64,000 bases of DNA from Arthrobacter alkaliphilus (GTDB taxonomy: Bacteria > Actinomycetota > Actinomycetes > Actinomycetales > Micrococcaceae), in the NCBI RefSeq assembly GCF_021483235.1, contig NZ_JAKEEC010000009.1, forward strand, positions 1-64,000. Direction: 5' to 3'. Both the position numbers and the translations under genes were made by a program. Below the pieces are notes generated by a model. That model saw nothing but the letters and a program-made list of their open reading frames with translations. It did no database searches and had not been told where the DNA came from. Below are positions 23,895-31,945 of the stretch, piece by piece; position 1 is the first letter of the stretch, and each line of letters opens with the position of its first letter.

Positions 23895-26288
23895 CTAGGC
23901 CCGCATGTTCCCGATCACCGGGAGGCCCGCCGTCGGGAACAGGCTCGGGAAGACGGACGGCGTGGGGACCGGCACTTCGTCGAGGGGCACAGTGACCGTC
24001 TCGACGCCGACGACGACCCGTTCGCCGCGCACGCTGACCTCCAAAGGTGCCGTGCCGGCGTCGGGCTCTGATCCGGGCGTTGAGGCTGCATCCGAAACGA
24101 GCGCCAGGCTGATGGATCCGGGGCGCAGTTCAACGGACAGCACCCGCCTGCGGATCTTCAGCCGGAAGGACAGGCTCTCCCACTCAGCCGGGAGGCGCGG
24201 ATCGAAATGCGGCACCTGCCCCTGATCACGCATGCCCGCGAAACCGCACACCAAGGAACTCCAGATGCCGCCGGTGGAGGCGATGTGCACGCCGTCTACC
24301 GTGTTGCGGTGCGTGTTGTCGAGGTCGATGAACAAAGCCTCGGTGAAGTGCTTGAGCGCGATATCGGAGTAGCCCACTTCTGCGGCAATGATGCCCTGGA
24401 CGCAGGCGGACAAGGTGGAGTCGCCGGTGGTGATGGGGTCGTAGAAGTCGAACGCGCGTTGCTTTTCCTCGGCCGTGAAGTCCTGCCACTGCAGGAACAT
24501 CGCCAGCACGGTGTCCGCCTGCTTGAGGACCTGGTGCCGGTAGATCACCAGCGGGTGGAAGTTCAACAGCAGCGGGTACTTGGATTCCGGCGTGGACCAG
24601 TCCCACGGCTCCAAGGTCATGAAGTCGTTGTCCTGGCTGTAGATCTGCATATCCGGATCGTAGGGAAGCGCCATGCGGGCCGCCGCCTGCTGCCAGACCA
24701 TCCGCTCCGTCTCGGGAACCTCGGGGTGTTCCAGGGCAGCGGCCGCGCGCAGGTTAAACCGGGCCATGACGTTGGTGTAGAGGTTGTCGTTGACCACGGC
24801 CGTGTACTCGTCAGGACCGGTGACGCCGTGGATGTGGAACAAACCGTCCTTGCCGAAGAAGCCCAGCGAAGCCCACATGCGGGCAGTCTCGATCAACAGG
24901 TCAGAGCCAACCTCGCTGCGGAAGCTCGCGTCGCCGCTGGCCCATTGGTAACGGTTGGCGGCGAAGGAGATCGCGGCCGCGATGTGGAACTGCGCCGTGC
25001 CGGCAGCGTAGTAGGCGCTGGCCTCGAGCCCGTTGATAGTGCGCCATGGGAACAGTGCACCGTCCACGTTCAGCTCTTTCGCCCGGATCCGGGCGTCGGG
25101 CAGCATCGCGTGGCGCGACTCCAGCACTTGCCGGGCAGCAGCGGGATTGGTGTATGTCAGGTACGGCAGGAGGTACACCTCCTGGTCCCAGAAATAGTGG
25201 CCCTCATAGCCGGATCCGCTGACGCCCTTGGCCGGGATGCCTGCAACGCCGGCACGCGCGGTGGCCTGGGCAAGCTGGAACAGGCTCCAGCGCACGGCCT
25301 GCTGCAGTTCGGGCTGGCCCCCGATCGTGATGTCCGCGGTGGACCAGTAGTCGCGGTAGTGGGCCGTCGCTTCAGCGAGGAGGTCCGCGAACGGCACGAG
25401 TCCCAATTCGGCGTCGGACGCCAGGAGCTCACCGGGATCCGATTCGCCTGTATCGACGCTGTTGACGACGTAGCTGACGCTCTTCTCCAAGCGGAACGTC
25501 TCGCCTTCATTCACGGCCATGACGTAGCGGACCGTGGACTCGTCCTCCCCCACCACGGTTTCGAATGGCTGTCCCTCGGCGGAAATCCAGTGGTCCACCG
25601 CCATGCCGATGCGCTGGCGGGATTCAGCGGTTTCCCAGGCCAGGCGCAAGGATCCGTCCGAACCCTGCAGGTGCAGCGGGACCAGGACACGGCCTGCGTG
25701 GCGACCGGAGCGGCGGGGGTCGTGGACCGATTGGTCCTCCACAGGCTGGTCCTGCCGATTGATCACCAAGGACGTGATGTCGGCGGACACCTGCCGGTCC
25801 GCGGTGAGGCTCAACTCGATGCCGAGGGACCCCCTGGAATCGATGCCGACAACGCGGCGCTCGAGCGTGGTGACGATGGCGCCTGAACGGCACTCCCACG
25901 TGACGGCGCATTCGTAGACGCCCGTGGCGAAGTCGATGCTGCGGCGGTAATTCCGGACCGCGGACTCGGTCAGGCTCAGCTGCTCGCCGTCGATGACAAC
26001 GTTGAAGTTGTTGGCATCCGGAACGTAGACGATCCTCTGTCCCGTGCGGGCGAAGCCGTACGCGTTCTCGGCATGCTTGATATCCCACGTTTCGTGGAAG
26101 CCGTTAATGAACGTACCGGGAAGTTCGCTGTCGGTCCCGGCCCAGTGGGCGCCACGGATGCCCAGGTGACCGTTGCCGAGGCTGAAGAGGGTTTCGAGGG
26201 TACCGGCGTCACCGGGAACGTGGATGCTCTCCACGAGCTTCCACGGTTCGCAGGGGAAGCGCAGCCGGTCGGAGCTGATGAGTGCCAT
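23895..26288 (-). CDS. Glycoside hydrolase family 65 phosphorylase (maltose/trehalose/kojibiose type)
   Basis: 797 residues, family length. N-terminal beta-sandwich (ETLFSLGNGHLGIRG, GFHETW), then the (alpha/alpha)6 barrel with GHYFWDQEVYLLPYLTYT and the general acid Glu494 in HGVTGPDEYTAVVNDN; C-terminal PYDPDMQIYSQD and NTVDGVHIASTGGIWSS. GH65 enzymes phosphorolyse alpha-glucosidic disaccharides to beta-glucose 1-phosphate. The exact disaccharide is not decidable from motifs. The adjacent beta-phosphoglucomutase consumes the product. Cytosolic; a disaccharide importer is not in the window. Confidence 0.9.
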   Translation of the reverse strand: MALISSDRLRFPCEPWKLVESIHVPGDAGTLETLFSLGNGHLGIRGAHWAGTDSELPGTFINGFHETWDIKHAENAYGFARTGQRIVYVPDANNFNVVIDGEQLSLTESAVRNYRRSIDFATGVYECAVTWECRSGAIVTTLERRVVGIDSRGSLGIELSLTADRQVSADITSLVINRQDQPVEDQSVHDPRRSGRHAGRVLVPLHLQGSDGSLRLAWETAESRQRIGMAVDHWISAEGQPFETVVGEDESTVRYVMAVNEGETFRLEKSVSYVVNSVDTGESDPGELLASDAELGLVPFADLLAEATAHYRDYWSTADITIGGQPELQQAVRWSLFQLAQATARAGVAGIPAKGVSGSGYEGHYFWDQEVYLLPYLTYTNPAAARQVLESRHAMLPDARIRAKELNVDGALFPWRTINGLEASAYYAAGTAQFHIAAAISFAANRYQWASGDASFRSEVGSDLLIETARMWASLGFFGKDGLFHIHGVTGPDEYTAVVNDNLYTNVMARFNLRAAAALEHPEVPETERMVWQQAAARMALPYDPDMQIYSQDNDFMTLEPWDWSTPESKYPLLLNFHPLVIYRHQVLKQADTVLAMFLQWQDFTAEEKQRAFDFYDPITTGDSTLSACVQGIIAAEVGYSDIALKHFTEALFIDLDNTHRNTVDGVHIASTGGIWSSLVCGFAGMRDQGQVPHFDPRLPAEWESLSFRLKIRRRVLSVELRPGSISLALVSDAASTPGSEPDAGTAPLEVSVRGERVVVGVETVTVPLDEVPVPTPSVFPSLFPTAGLPVIGNMRA

Positions 26289-26327
26289 GGACTGTGGGGT
26301 TCCTTCTGTGTCTGGGGAACGGTAAGG

Positions 26328-27065
26328 CTAGAGAAGGTCGTCGAGATCGTCGACTACAAAGGTCGCGCCGGCGTCGAGCAGGGTCTGGTGGCCGGCTCCG
26401 CGGTCCACTCCGATCACGGCGCGGAAGTTCCCGGCGCTGCCGGCCTGCACACCTGACACTGCGTCTTCGACGACCACGCAGCCCTCGGCGGGAACGTCCA
26501 GCAGCTCGGCCGCGTAACGGAAGGTCGCCGGGTCCGGCTTGCCGGGGAGCCCGACGGCGGCCGCCACCTGGCCGTCGACGACCACCGGGAAGTAGCCATC
26601 CAGTCCCGCCGCTTTCAGGACCGCCGGCGCGTTGCGGGACGAAGACACGACGGCGAGCTTGAGCCCGAGATCCAACGCGGCGTGGATGAACCGGACCGAG
26701 CCCGCATAGGGTTCGACTCCGCGCGAATCCACGATCTCGTTGAAGATCCGGTTCTTGCGGTTGCCCAGGCCCTGCACGCTCGCGTTGGCGGGATCGTCGT
26801 CGGCGGGGCCTTCCGGCAAGGTGATTCCACGTGAGGTAAGGAAATCACGCACGCCGTCGAAGCGCGGCTTTCCGTCGATGTGGTCGAAGTAGTCGCTCTC
26901 CTGGTAGCCGTCCGGATGGCCCGTTTCAGCCAAGTAGGCGTCGAAGAGTTCCTGCCATGCCTGCTCATGCACCACGGCGGTTGGCGTCAGCACGCCGTCG
27001 AGGTCGAAAAGGAGCGCGGTAGCGCCCATCCAGGCGGTCTTCTGGATCGTTCCGGTGTCAGTCAT
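26328..27065 (-). CDS. Beta-phosphoglucomutase (HAD superfamily)
   Basis: 245 residues. HAD motifs: LLFDLDGVLTPT (nucleophile and acid/base Asp, residues ~18-29), LAVVSSSRNAP (motif II Ser), GKPDPATFRYAAELL (motif III Lys) and VVVEDAVSGVQAG (motif IV). Converts beta-glucose 1-phosphate to glucose 6-phosphate. Located 39 nt upstream of the GH65 gene, the normal partner. Slightly longer at the N-terminus and cap (DDDPANASVQGLGNRKN) than minimal PgmB. Confidence 0.88.
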   Translation of the reverse strand: MTDTGTIQKTAWMGATALLFDLDGVLTPTAVVHEQAWQELFDAYLAETGHPDGYQESDYFDHIDGKPRFDGVRDFLTSRGITLPEGPADDDPANASVQGLGNRKNRIFNEIVDSRGVEPYAGSVRFIHAALDLGLKLAVVSSSRNAPAVLKAAGLDGYFPVVVDGQVAAAVGLPGKPDPATFRYAAELLDVPAEGCVVVEDAVSGVQAGSAGNFRAVIGVDRGAGHQTLLDAGATFVVDDLDDLL

Positions 27066-27206
27066 CGTTTGGTGGTCCGTTCAGCGTTGGCACACAGGGT
27101 CTAGCGCTCGATGAGCGTCGTGTCGGGAAAGGTTTGACGGTTCGTTGGGGGCTCGGCGTTTTGGGGCGTTCCGCCAACAACCTGGCGGCGGAGGCACCTT
27201 GGCCGG

Positions 27207-27452
27207 CTACTGACTGCGCTGGCTACTGGCTGCGCCGCCGCGCATCGTCGTGGAGTCGGAGTCCCTGACCAGGTCCGGATAATTGGCGGGATCCGAATGG
27301 CCTGGGCCGGGCAGGCGGGTAGCCTGCCGGGCTGCGAAATCGCCGTCGGTCCCTACATTTCTTAAGGTTACGGAAGTGATCCCCGCCCTCGCAAATGCAG
27401 GGGCGTTGGCCACTTGGGCTTGTGCTTCACCATTCAACACGGCCTCAACCAT
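27207..27452 (-). CDS. Possible small ORF or remnant at the head of the GH65 transcript
   Basis: 81 residues from an ATG, without a good ribosome site. It starts about 35 nt after the predicted start of the transcript driven by the promoter at 27496-27525 and ends 141 nt before beta-phosphoglucomutase. The amino-terminal part (VEAVLNGEAQAQVANAPAF) could be the tail of a decayed gene. I do not recognise it. Other than this and the promoter, the ~500-nt region between beta-phosphoglucomutase and the hydrolase holds nothing I can assign. Confidence 0.25.
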   Translation of the reverse strand: MVEAVLNGEAQAQVANAPAFARAGITSVTLRNVGTDGDFAARQATRLPGPGHSDPANYPDLVRDSDSTTMRGGAASSQRSQ

Positions 27453-27495
27453 TCATCTTGAGAATGTGGCGGCACTCCTTGCACCACCGAAGCAG

Positions 27496-27525
27496 AGTGT
27501 AAGCGCATACAAATTCGGCAATCAA
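27496..27525 (-). promoter_or_regulatory. Promoter with LacI-type operator for the phosphorylase operon
   Basis: Reading leftward: -35 TTGATT (27520-27525), 18-nt spacer, -10 TACACT (27496-27501). The near-perfect palindrome TGTAAGCGCATACA (27498-27511) covers the -10; it has the central CG and symmetric arms of LacI/GalR-family operators. A sugar-responsive LacI-type repressor would block polymerase here. No lacI-type gene lies in the window. Confidence 0.55.
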
Positions 27526-27565
27526 CAGTTGTTTTTCGCATCATCCAATGTGACGCAGGCCTCAC

Positions 27566-28184
27566 TTAGCGAAGGACGTAAAACCGCAGAAACGCGCTGA
27601 CATCCGCCATTTCCCGGGCCTCGATCCGATGCCCCATGCCGGGATAGGTTCGCGCGGTGAGAGCCATGTTCTTGTTGAGCCATTCCTCGGTGTGCTCGAT
27701 GGCATCCCTGAAGATCACCGGATCAGCCTTGTCCCGGCCCCAGAAGAACGGGGGCCGGGACATCGAAGGATTCACTGAGGGCCAAGAGGTCGTTTTCCAA
27801 CACAAATCCGGACAGGCCAACGGTTGCTTTGAACCCCTCCGGCCGAAGCCGCAGCAAAGTACTCGCCATGGCCATTCCTTGCGAATAGCCCAGGAGGCTC
27901 ACGCTGCTGTGGTTGCCCTTGACCGAGTCGATCCAAGCAAACACTTTGTTGGTGGATGCGATGACGTCCGCGAAGTCGTTGGCCAGGAAGTAGTCCAGCA
28001 GGAACCATCCATAGTGGTCACCGATCGGCATTGGCCCACGAAGCGCAGCGCAGGTGAACTCCTTCGGGAGCTGGGGAAAGAGATTCACCATTCGCTGTTC
28101 GTCCGTGCCGTATCCGTGCATCATCACAAGGAGCGGGGTCCCGGCGCGCTCATGTTCCGGCTTGGACCACACGACAGTTTCCAT
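27566..28184 (-). pseudogene. Alpha/beta hydrolase (carboxylesterase/phospholipase type) with a frameshift
   Basis: The first ~140 residues contain MMHGYGTDEQ (oxyanion region) and the nucleophile elbow LLGYSQGMAMA; the end (FFWGRDKADPVIF ... TYPGMGHRIEAREMADVSAFL) with the catalytic His continues in another frame. The frames join at a run of five C on the coding strand (27750-27754): removing one C restores VPAPFFWGRDKADP, the family consensus. Either a recent inactivating insertion, a phase-variable tract, or a sequencing error. Without the shift, the protein would be ~205 residues and complete. Confidence 0.75.
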
Positions 28185-28306
28185 GGGACGAGCCTATGCG
28201 CCCCGGCCCTCCCACGGGTCGAGGCCGCTCTCGGATTGCCTTTCCAGCGGGCGTAAACTCTGTTTCGCCGGCGCCGGGCGCCGACCAGGGGAAATAGGAG
28301 ACTGAC

Positions 28307-28738
28307 ATGGCAGGCAACTTCATTGCGAGTTCAACCATTACGATCCAAGCAAGCGCCGATCGGGTGTGGTCCGTGCTCACCGATCCAGCGGCCATTAAAG
28401 AGTTCATGTTTGGGACCGAGGTTGTCACCGACTGGACGGTTGGCGGACCCATTGTTTGGCGCGGGGTCTGGAAAGGCAAAAACTACGAGGACAAGGGCGT
28501 CATCCTTGAGCTCGAGCCCGGGAAGCGGCTGGTAAACACCCATTTCAGTCCGCTGTCCGGCCAGGAAGACACCCCAGGGAACTACCACACGCTGACGTGG
28601 ACTTTGGAACCTGAGGATGGGAAGACCAGGCTGACCCTGACGCAGGACAACAACGCAAGCGCAGACGAAGCCGCGCATTCGAAGGGAATGTGGGACAGCC
28701 TGGTGCAGAGTGTGAAAACCATCGCGGAACGCACCTAG
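28307..28738 (+). CDS. SRPBCC domain protein (AHSA1/START-like)
   Basis: 143 residues, one complete SRPBCC fold: ASSTITIQASADRVWSVLTDPAAI at the N-terminus, EVVTDWTVGGPIVWRGVW, YHTLTWTLEPEDGKTRLTLTQDN, and the C-terminal helix GMWDSLVQSVKTI. Cytosolic hydrophobic-ligand-binding family; function unknown. AGGAG stands eight bases before the ATG. The 269 nt after it hold no gene that I can see. Confidence 0.8.
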   Translation: MAGNFIASSTITIQASADRVWSVLTDPAAIKEFMFGTEVVTDWTVGGPIVWRGVWKGKNYEDKGVILELEPGKRLVNTHFSPLSGQEDTPGNYHTLTWTLEPEDGKTRLTLTQDNNASADEAAHSKGMWDSLVQSVKTIAERT

Positions 28739-29007
28739 CCGGTCCGCTCAGGGTCACGGCCCAGCGCAGGAGCACAGCCGCGACGGTCGCGGAAAGCGCT
28801 CAGCTACAGGGTCCACCAATTGGACAAACGCTCGCCTAGTCTTGCGCGCCGGGGGTACAGCGGGCACAATTTTCCTACAGTCCGCGCAGAACTCCGGACT
28901 AGGGCCGAGACTTCGGCCCGTTTCGCTCAAGCAGCCGGGCGCCATGTCACTCAATGTGAAGGTGCTGCCTGATGAGCAATTGCCTGTTACCGGTGCGGAG
29001 ATAGTCA

Positions 29008-29436
29008 ATGTCGACCCTCTCCGAGTCCGCCGTCCCTCACGAACCACATCAGCCTGGGGCTGCCCCCCTTTGGTGTGCCGGTTGCGGAACAGACAGGCAC
29101 TTGGTCATCGAATCCATCCAAGCCCGGACTCCAGGGTCCCGAGAGATTGCCGTGTTCTATACGTGCACATCCTGCGGGTTTTCCTACAGTCACGCGGCCA
29201 CTGTCCAACAGGCTGGGGCCATCCTGAATCGTCGGGGGATTCAGGATGGCCTCTTGGAGTTCGGAAGCCACTATTTCCATTGCGGCGAACCACTCCGCGA
29301 GGTCAAAACCTCGCTGCAAAGATTCAGGGCACCACAGGCAGGCGTGCCCGGATCGTGCAACCCACCATCGGAAACCCGGCTGTACATCAAGGTCTTGAGG
29401 TGCAGCTGCGGGTTCGAATTGGAAATACCTGCATAG
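29008..29436 (+). CDS. Zinc-ribbon protein, paralogue of the 38.5-kb gene
   Basis: 142 residues. Cysteine pairs: CAGC (residues ~23-26), CTSC followed by GFSYSHAA, a single HCGEP, and a final CSCGFELEIP, i.e. two zinc-ribbon knuckles and a terminal C-C pair. It shares with the gene at 38480 the order CxxC, SYxHAA, QxxxAILNxRG, GxLxFGxxYxHCGEP, TKVLRCxCGFxxE/LxxP, and has exactly the same length. No known function; zinc-ribbon layout suggests nucleic acid or protein binding. CGGAG precedes the ATG. Confidence 0.7.
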   Translation: MSTLSESAVPHEPHQPGAAPLWCAGCGTDRHLVIESIQARTPGSREIAVFYTCTSCGFSYSHAATVQQAGAILNRRGIQDGLLEFGSHYFHCGEPLREVKTSLQRFRAPQAGVPGSCNPPSETRLYIKVLRCSCGFELEIPA

Positions 29437-29470
29437 CCAACACTGTGCGGCGATACCCGAAGGAAGCACC

Positions 29471-29659
29471 ATGAAGCTTGAAAGTACCCAGCGGCGAGCC
29501 GAAGACGACTCCCGCCTTGATTCCGATGGACTGGACCAAAAGGGGAAGACGACCCGGCATCAAACGGATTCCCCCACCATGTCCCGCTTGCCCGACCCAC
29601 CCGATCCGGATAACCTCCCCATCGATTACCCCGGCTTCCGGGAGATTGAGTGGCCGTAG
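29471..29659 (+). CDS. Small polar hypothetical protein
   Basis: 62 residues, with GAAGGAAG five bases upstream of the ATG, 34 nt behind the zinc-ribbon gene and clearly in the same transcript. Charged N-terminal half, Pro/Asp-rich C-terminus (LPDPPDPDNLPIDYPGF). Not recognised. Confidence 0.5.
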   Translation: MKLESTQRRAEDDSRLDSDGLDQKGKTTRHQTDSPTMSRLPDPPDPDNLPIDYPGFREIEWP

Positions 29660-29828
29660 GGCCCCTTCCGGTCCGGCGCTAAGGCCGCCAGCCCTTTTAC
29701 CTACCCCTTTCCGGGATTAGCGGGCACTGCGTCGGGCCGGTTACAACGTTGTGCTTGCCCGAGCTGCCGCCTTGACCGCGGCCGCCGTTGAACGCACCGC
29801 CGCCCTCGGAACGCCGTCGTGTGTCACT

Positions 29829-29915
29829 TTCTGCTGGATCATCGCGGCATCCGGCCATCACCGCTCCCGCCGTTGCGGGCTCGGCGAATCGCCATGCCCG
29901 AATGATCCAGCAGAA
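29829..29915. repeat. Long inverted repeat, 14-bp arms
   Basis: TTCTGCTGGATCAT (29829-29842) and its exact complement ATGATCCAGCAGAA (29902-29915) enclose 59 nt. The region from the small ORF end to the fru regulator (~470 nt) holds this element, then the fru promoter and operators; I see no gene in it. It may be another dispersed palindromic element or a terminator of the preceding transcript. Confidence 0.5.
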
Positions 29916-30009
29916 TCCCACGCTCCCGGCCCGCAGAGTGCCTCCAGCGCGCCTATAGAGCCCCAGTTGCGCCCCAAACCAACCGAACCCAACCCAAATC
30001 CAAACTAAG

Positions 30010-30062
30010 ATCTTTGTTTATGTTGTTTTCTGTTGACAGATCAACATGAACAAAGATAGAGT
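30010..30062 (+). promoter_or_regulatory. fru operon promoter with FruR-type operator
   Basis: Inverted repeat ATCTTTGTTTATGTTG (30010-30025) / CAACATGAACAAAGAT (30042-30057), one mismatch in 16, with a 16-nt centre. Inside the centre lies -35 TTGACA (30033-30038); 18 nt on is a -10 TAGAGT (30057-30062). A DeoR-type repressor dimer bound to the repeat would cover the promoter. Strong internal consistency; the transcription start has not been measured. Confidence 0.6.
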
Positions 30063-30079
30063 CAAGCAATTCCACATCA

Positions 30080-30095
30080 TGTGATTACAGTCACT
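30080..30095 (+). promoter_or_regulatory. Putative CRP/GlxR site in the fru leader
   Basis: TGTGATTACAGTCACT: matches TGTGA-N6-TCACA at nine of ten defined bases. It lies just downstream of the predicted -10 and upstream of the fruR start, a position suited to repression or to a second promoter. Suggests cAMP-dependent control of fructose uptake. Confidence 0.45.
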
Positions 30096-30129
30096 GATGG
30101 ATCTACAGCTTGTACGCAATGGAGGGTAT

Positions 30130-30939
30130 GTGTTCGCCGAAGAGCGCCAACAGCTGATCTCCGAGCTCGTCGCCGAGCGTGGGCGGGTCAGCGTCACGGA
30201 TCTCGCTGATCGATTCAGCATCACCACCGAAACCGTCCGCCGCGACCTCGCCGTCCTCGAATCCGCAGGCAACCTTCGCCGTGTCCACGGCGGGGCAGTC
30301 CCCTCGGACCGCCTCAGCACCCGCGAGGAAAGCGTGGTTGAACGCGCTATCCAGCGCCAGCAGGAAAAGGTCCGCATCGCCGAGGCTGCCTTGGCACTCA
30401 TCCCCGCGAACGGCGCCGGCAGCATCCTGATCGACGCCGGCTCCACCACAGAAGCACTGGCCCGCCTCTTGGGTCAGCGCACCCCGAACACGGCCTCCGC
30501 CAACGGGAACACCCCGAGTGAAGAACTGGTGGTCATCACCCACGCCATCCCCATCGCCGCACGCTTGAGCGGCAACCCGCACATCGCACTCCAGACCTTG
30601 GGCGGCCGCGTCCGCGGGCTCACCCAGGCCGCCGTCGGGCAGTCCACGGTCGATGCGGCCTCCCGTCTTCGCCCGGATATCGCCTTCGTCGGCGCCAACG
30701 GTATCCACGCCACGTTCGGGCTCAGTACCCCTGACCCCGAAGAAGCCGCCGTCAAGGCCGCTTTCGTCACGTCCGCACGGCGCGTCGTCGTCCTCGCGGA
30801 TTCTTCCAAACTGGACGCGGAGACCCTCGTCCAGTTCGCCGCCCTGAAAGATGTGGACACCGTGATTACTGACCACGAACCGTCTGAAGAGCTCTCCGCC
30901 GCTCTGGCCGAAGCCGGCGTCGACGTGGTGATCGCATGA
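30130..30939 (+). CDS. fruR: DeoR/GlpR-family regulator of the fructose operon
   Basis: 269 residues from GTG, preceded by GGAGGG; this start gives the usual FAEERQQLISEL N-terminus. An ATG 33 bases upstream is in frame but has no ribosome site. The DeoR HTH (VSVTDLADRFSITTETVRRDLAVLE) and RVHGGAV follow, then the sugar-phosphate isomerase-like ligand domain (IDAGSTTEALARLL, FVGANGI, VVLADSSK). Likely represses the fru genes in the absence of fructose 1-phosphate. Stop overlaps fruK by four bases. Confidence 0.85.
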   Translation: MFAEERQQLISELVAERGRVSVTDLADRFSITTETVRRDLAVLESAGNLRRVHGGAVPSDRLSTREESVVERAIQRQQEKVRIAEAALALIPANGAGSILIDAGSTTEALARLLGQRTPNTASANGNTPSEELVVITHAIPIAARLSGNPHIALQTLGGRVRGLTQAAVGQSTVDAASRLRPDIAFVGANGIHATFGLSTPDPEEAAVKAAFVTSARRVVVLADSSKLDAETLVQFAALKDVDTVITDHEPSEELSAALAEAGVDVVIA

Positions 30940-31943
30940 TCGTCACCCTGACCGCCAACCCGAGCCTGGACCGGACGGTGGAGCTCCCCTCCCCGTTGGC
31001 CCGCGGCGAGGTTCAACGCGCCGTCGCCGTCCACCAGCATTCCGGCGGCAAGGGCGTCAATGTCTCCCGGGCGCTTGTCGCCTCGGGCCTGGACACCGTT
31101 GCTGTCCTGCCGGGCGGGGATTCCGATCCCGTGCTCGCGGGACTGCTCGACGACGGTGTCCCTTACGCCGCGCTCCCCATTCGGGAACCGCTGCGCAGCA
31201 ATGTGACGCTCACAGAGCCGGACGGCGTCACCACCAAGATCAACGAACCCGGCCCGGAGTTGAGCCAGGACGAGCAGGAGGCCCTGATCGGGCTACTGCT
31301 GGACTGCTCCCGTGGCGCGAGCTGGGTGGTACTCGCCGGATCGCTCCCACCAGGAGTGCCGGCGGACTTCTACGCCACGGTCGCCCGCCGTTTGCGCTCG
31401 ATGCACAACACCGCGAACGACGGCGCCGCCCCCCTTATCGCCGTCGATTCCTCGGGCGCCCCATTGGCAGCGGCCGTCAGCAGTGATGCCGGCGACGCTA
31501 TCAGCGGCAAGCCCGACCTCCTGAAGCCGAACGCGGAGGAACTGGCAGAACTGGCCGCCGCGGCCGGTTTCACAGATGTCCACACGGCTGACGAACTGGA
31601 AGCGGACCCCGGCCTTGCAGCCAGGGCCGCCGCCGCCGTCGTCGGTAGCGGTGTGGGTGCAGTACTCGCAACACTCGGTTCCAAAGGCGCAGTCCTGGTA
31701 ACCGCCGACGGCGCGTGGCTCGCCACGCATCCGCCGATCCAAGCCGTCAGCACCGTTGGTGCCGGCGATTCGTCCCTCGCTGGCTACCTGCTGGCCGCCA
31801 CCAACGGCGGCTCCGCGCAGGATTGCCTTCGTCAGGCTGTGGCCCATGGTGCCGCCGCCGCTTCGCTGCCGGGCTCCACTGTCCCGGCGGTCCACCAAAC
31901 AACTCCCGACGCCGTATCCATCACGGCCCTCCAGAAGGACTAA
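30936..31943 (+). CDS. fruK: 1-phosphofructokinase
   Basis: 335 residues, PfkB family. IVTLTANPSLDRTVEL at the N-terminus, HQHSGGKGVNVSRALVASG (substrate site), and the catalytic VGAGDSSLAGYLLA near the C-terminus. Converts fructose 1-phosphate, the product of the PTS, to fructose 1,6-bisphosphate. Coupled to fruR upstream and followed three bases later by fruA. Confidence 0.9.
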   Translation: MIVTLTANPSLDRTVELPSPLARGEVQRAVAVHQHSGGKGVNVSRALVASGLDTVAVLPGGDSDPVLAGLLDDGVPYAALPIREPLRSNVTLTEPDGVTTKINEPGPELSQDEQEALIGLLLDCSRGASWVVLAGSLPPGVPADFYATVARRLRSMHNTANDGAAPLIAVDSSGAPLAAAVSSDAGDAISGKPDLLKPNAEELAELAAAAGFTDVHTADELEADPGLAARAAAAVVGSGVGAVLATLGSKGAVLVTADGAWLATHPPIQAVSTVGAGDSSLAGYLLAATNGGSAQDCLRQAVAHGAAAASLPGSTVPAVHQTTPDAVSITALQKD

Positions 31944-31945
31944 CA

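Noticed and set aside
24207..25886. 559-residue rightward frame opposite the GH65 gene
   Set aside because: Antisense shadow; GH65 reads cleanly with all family motifs on the other strand.
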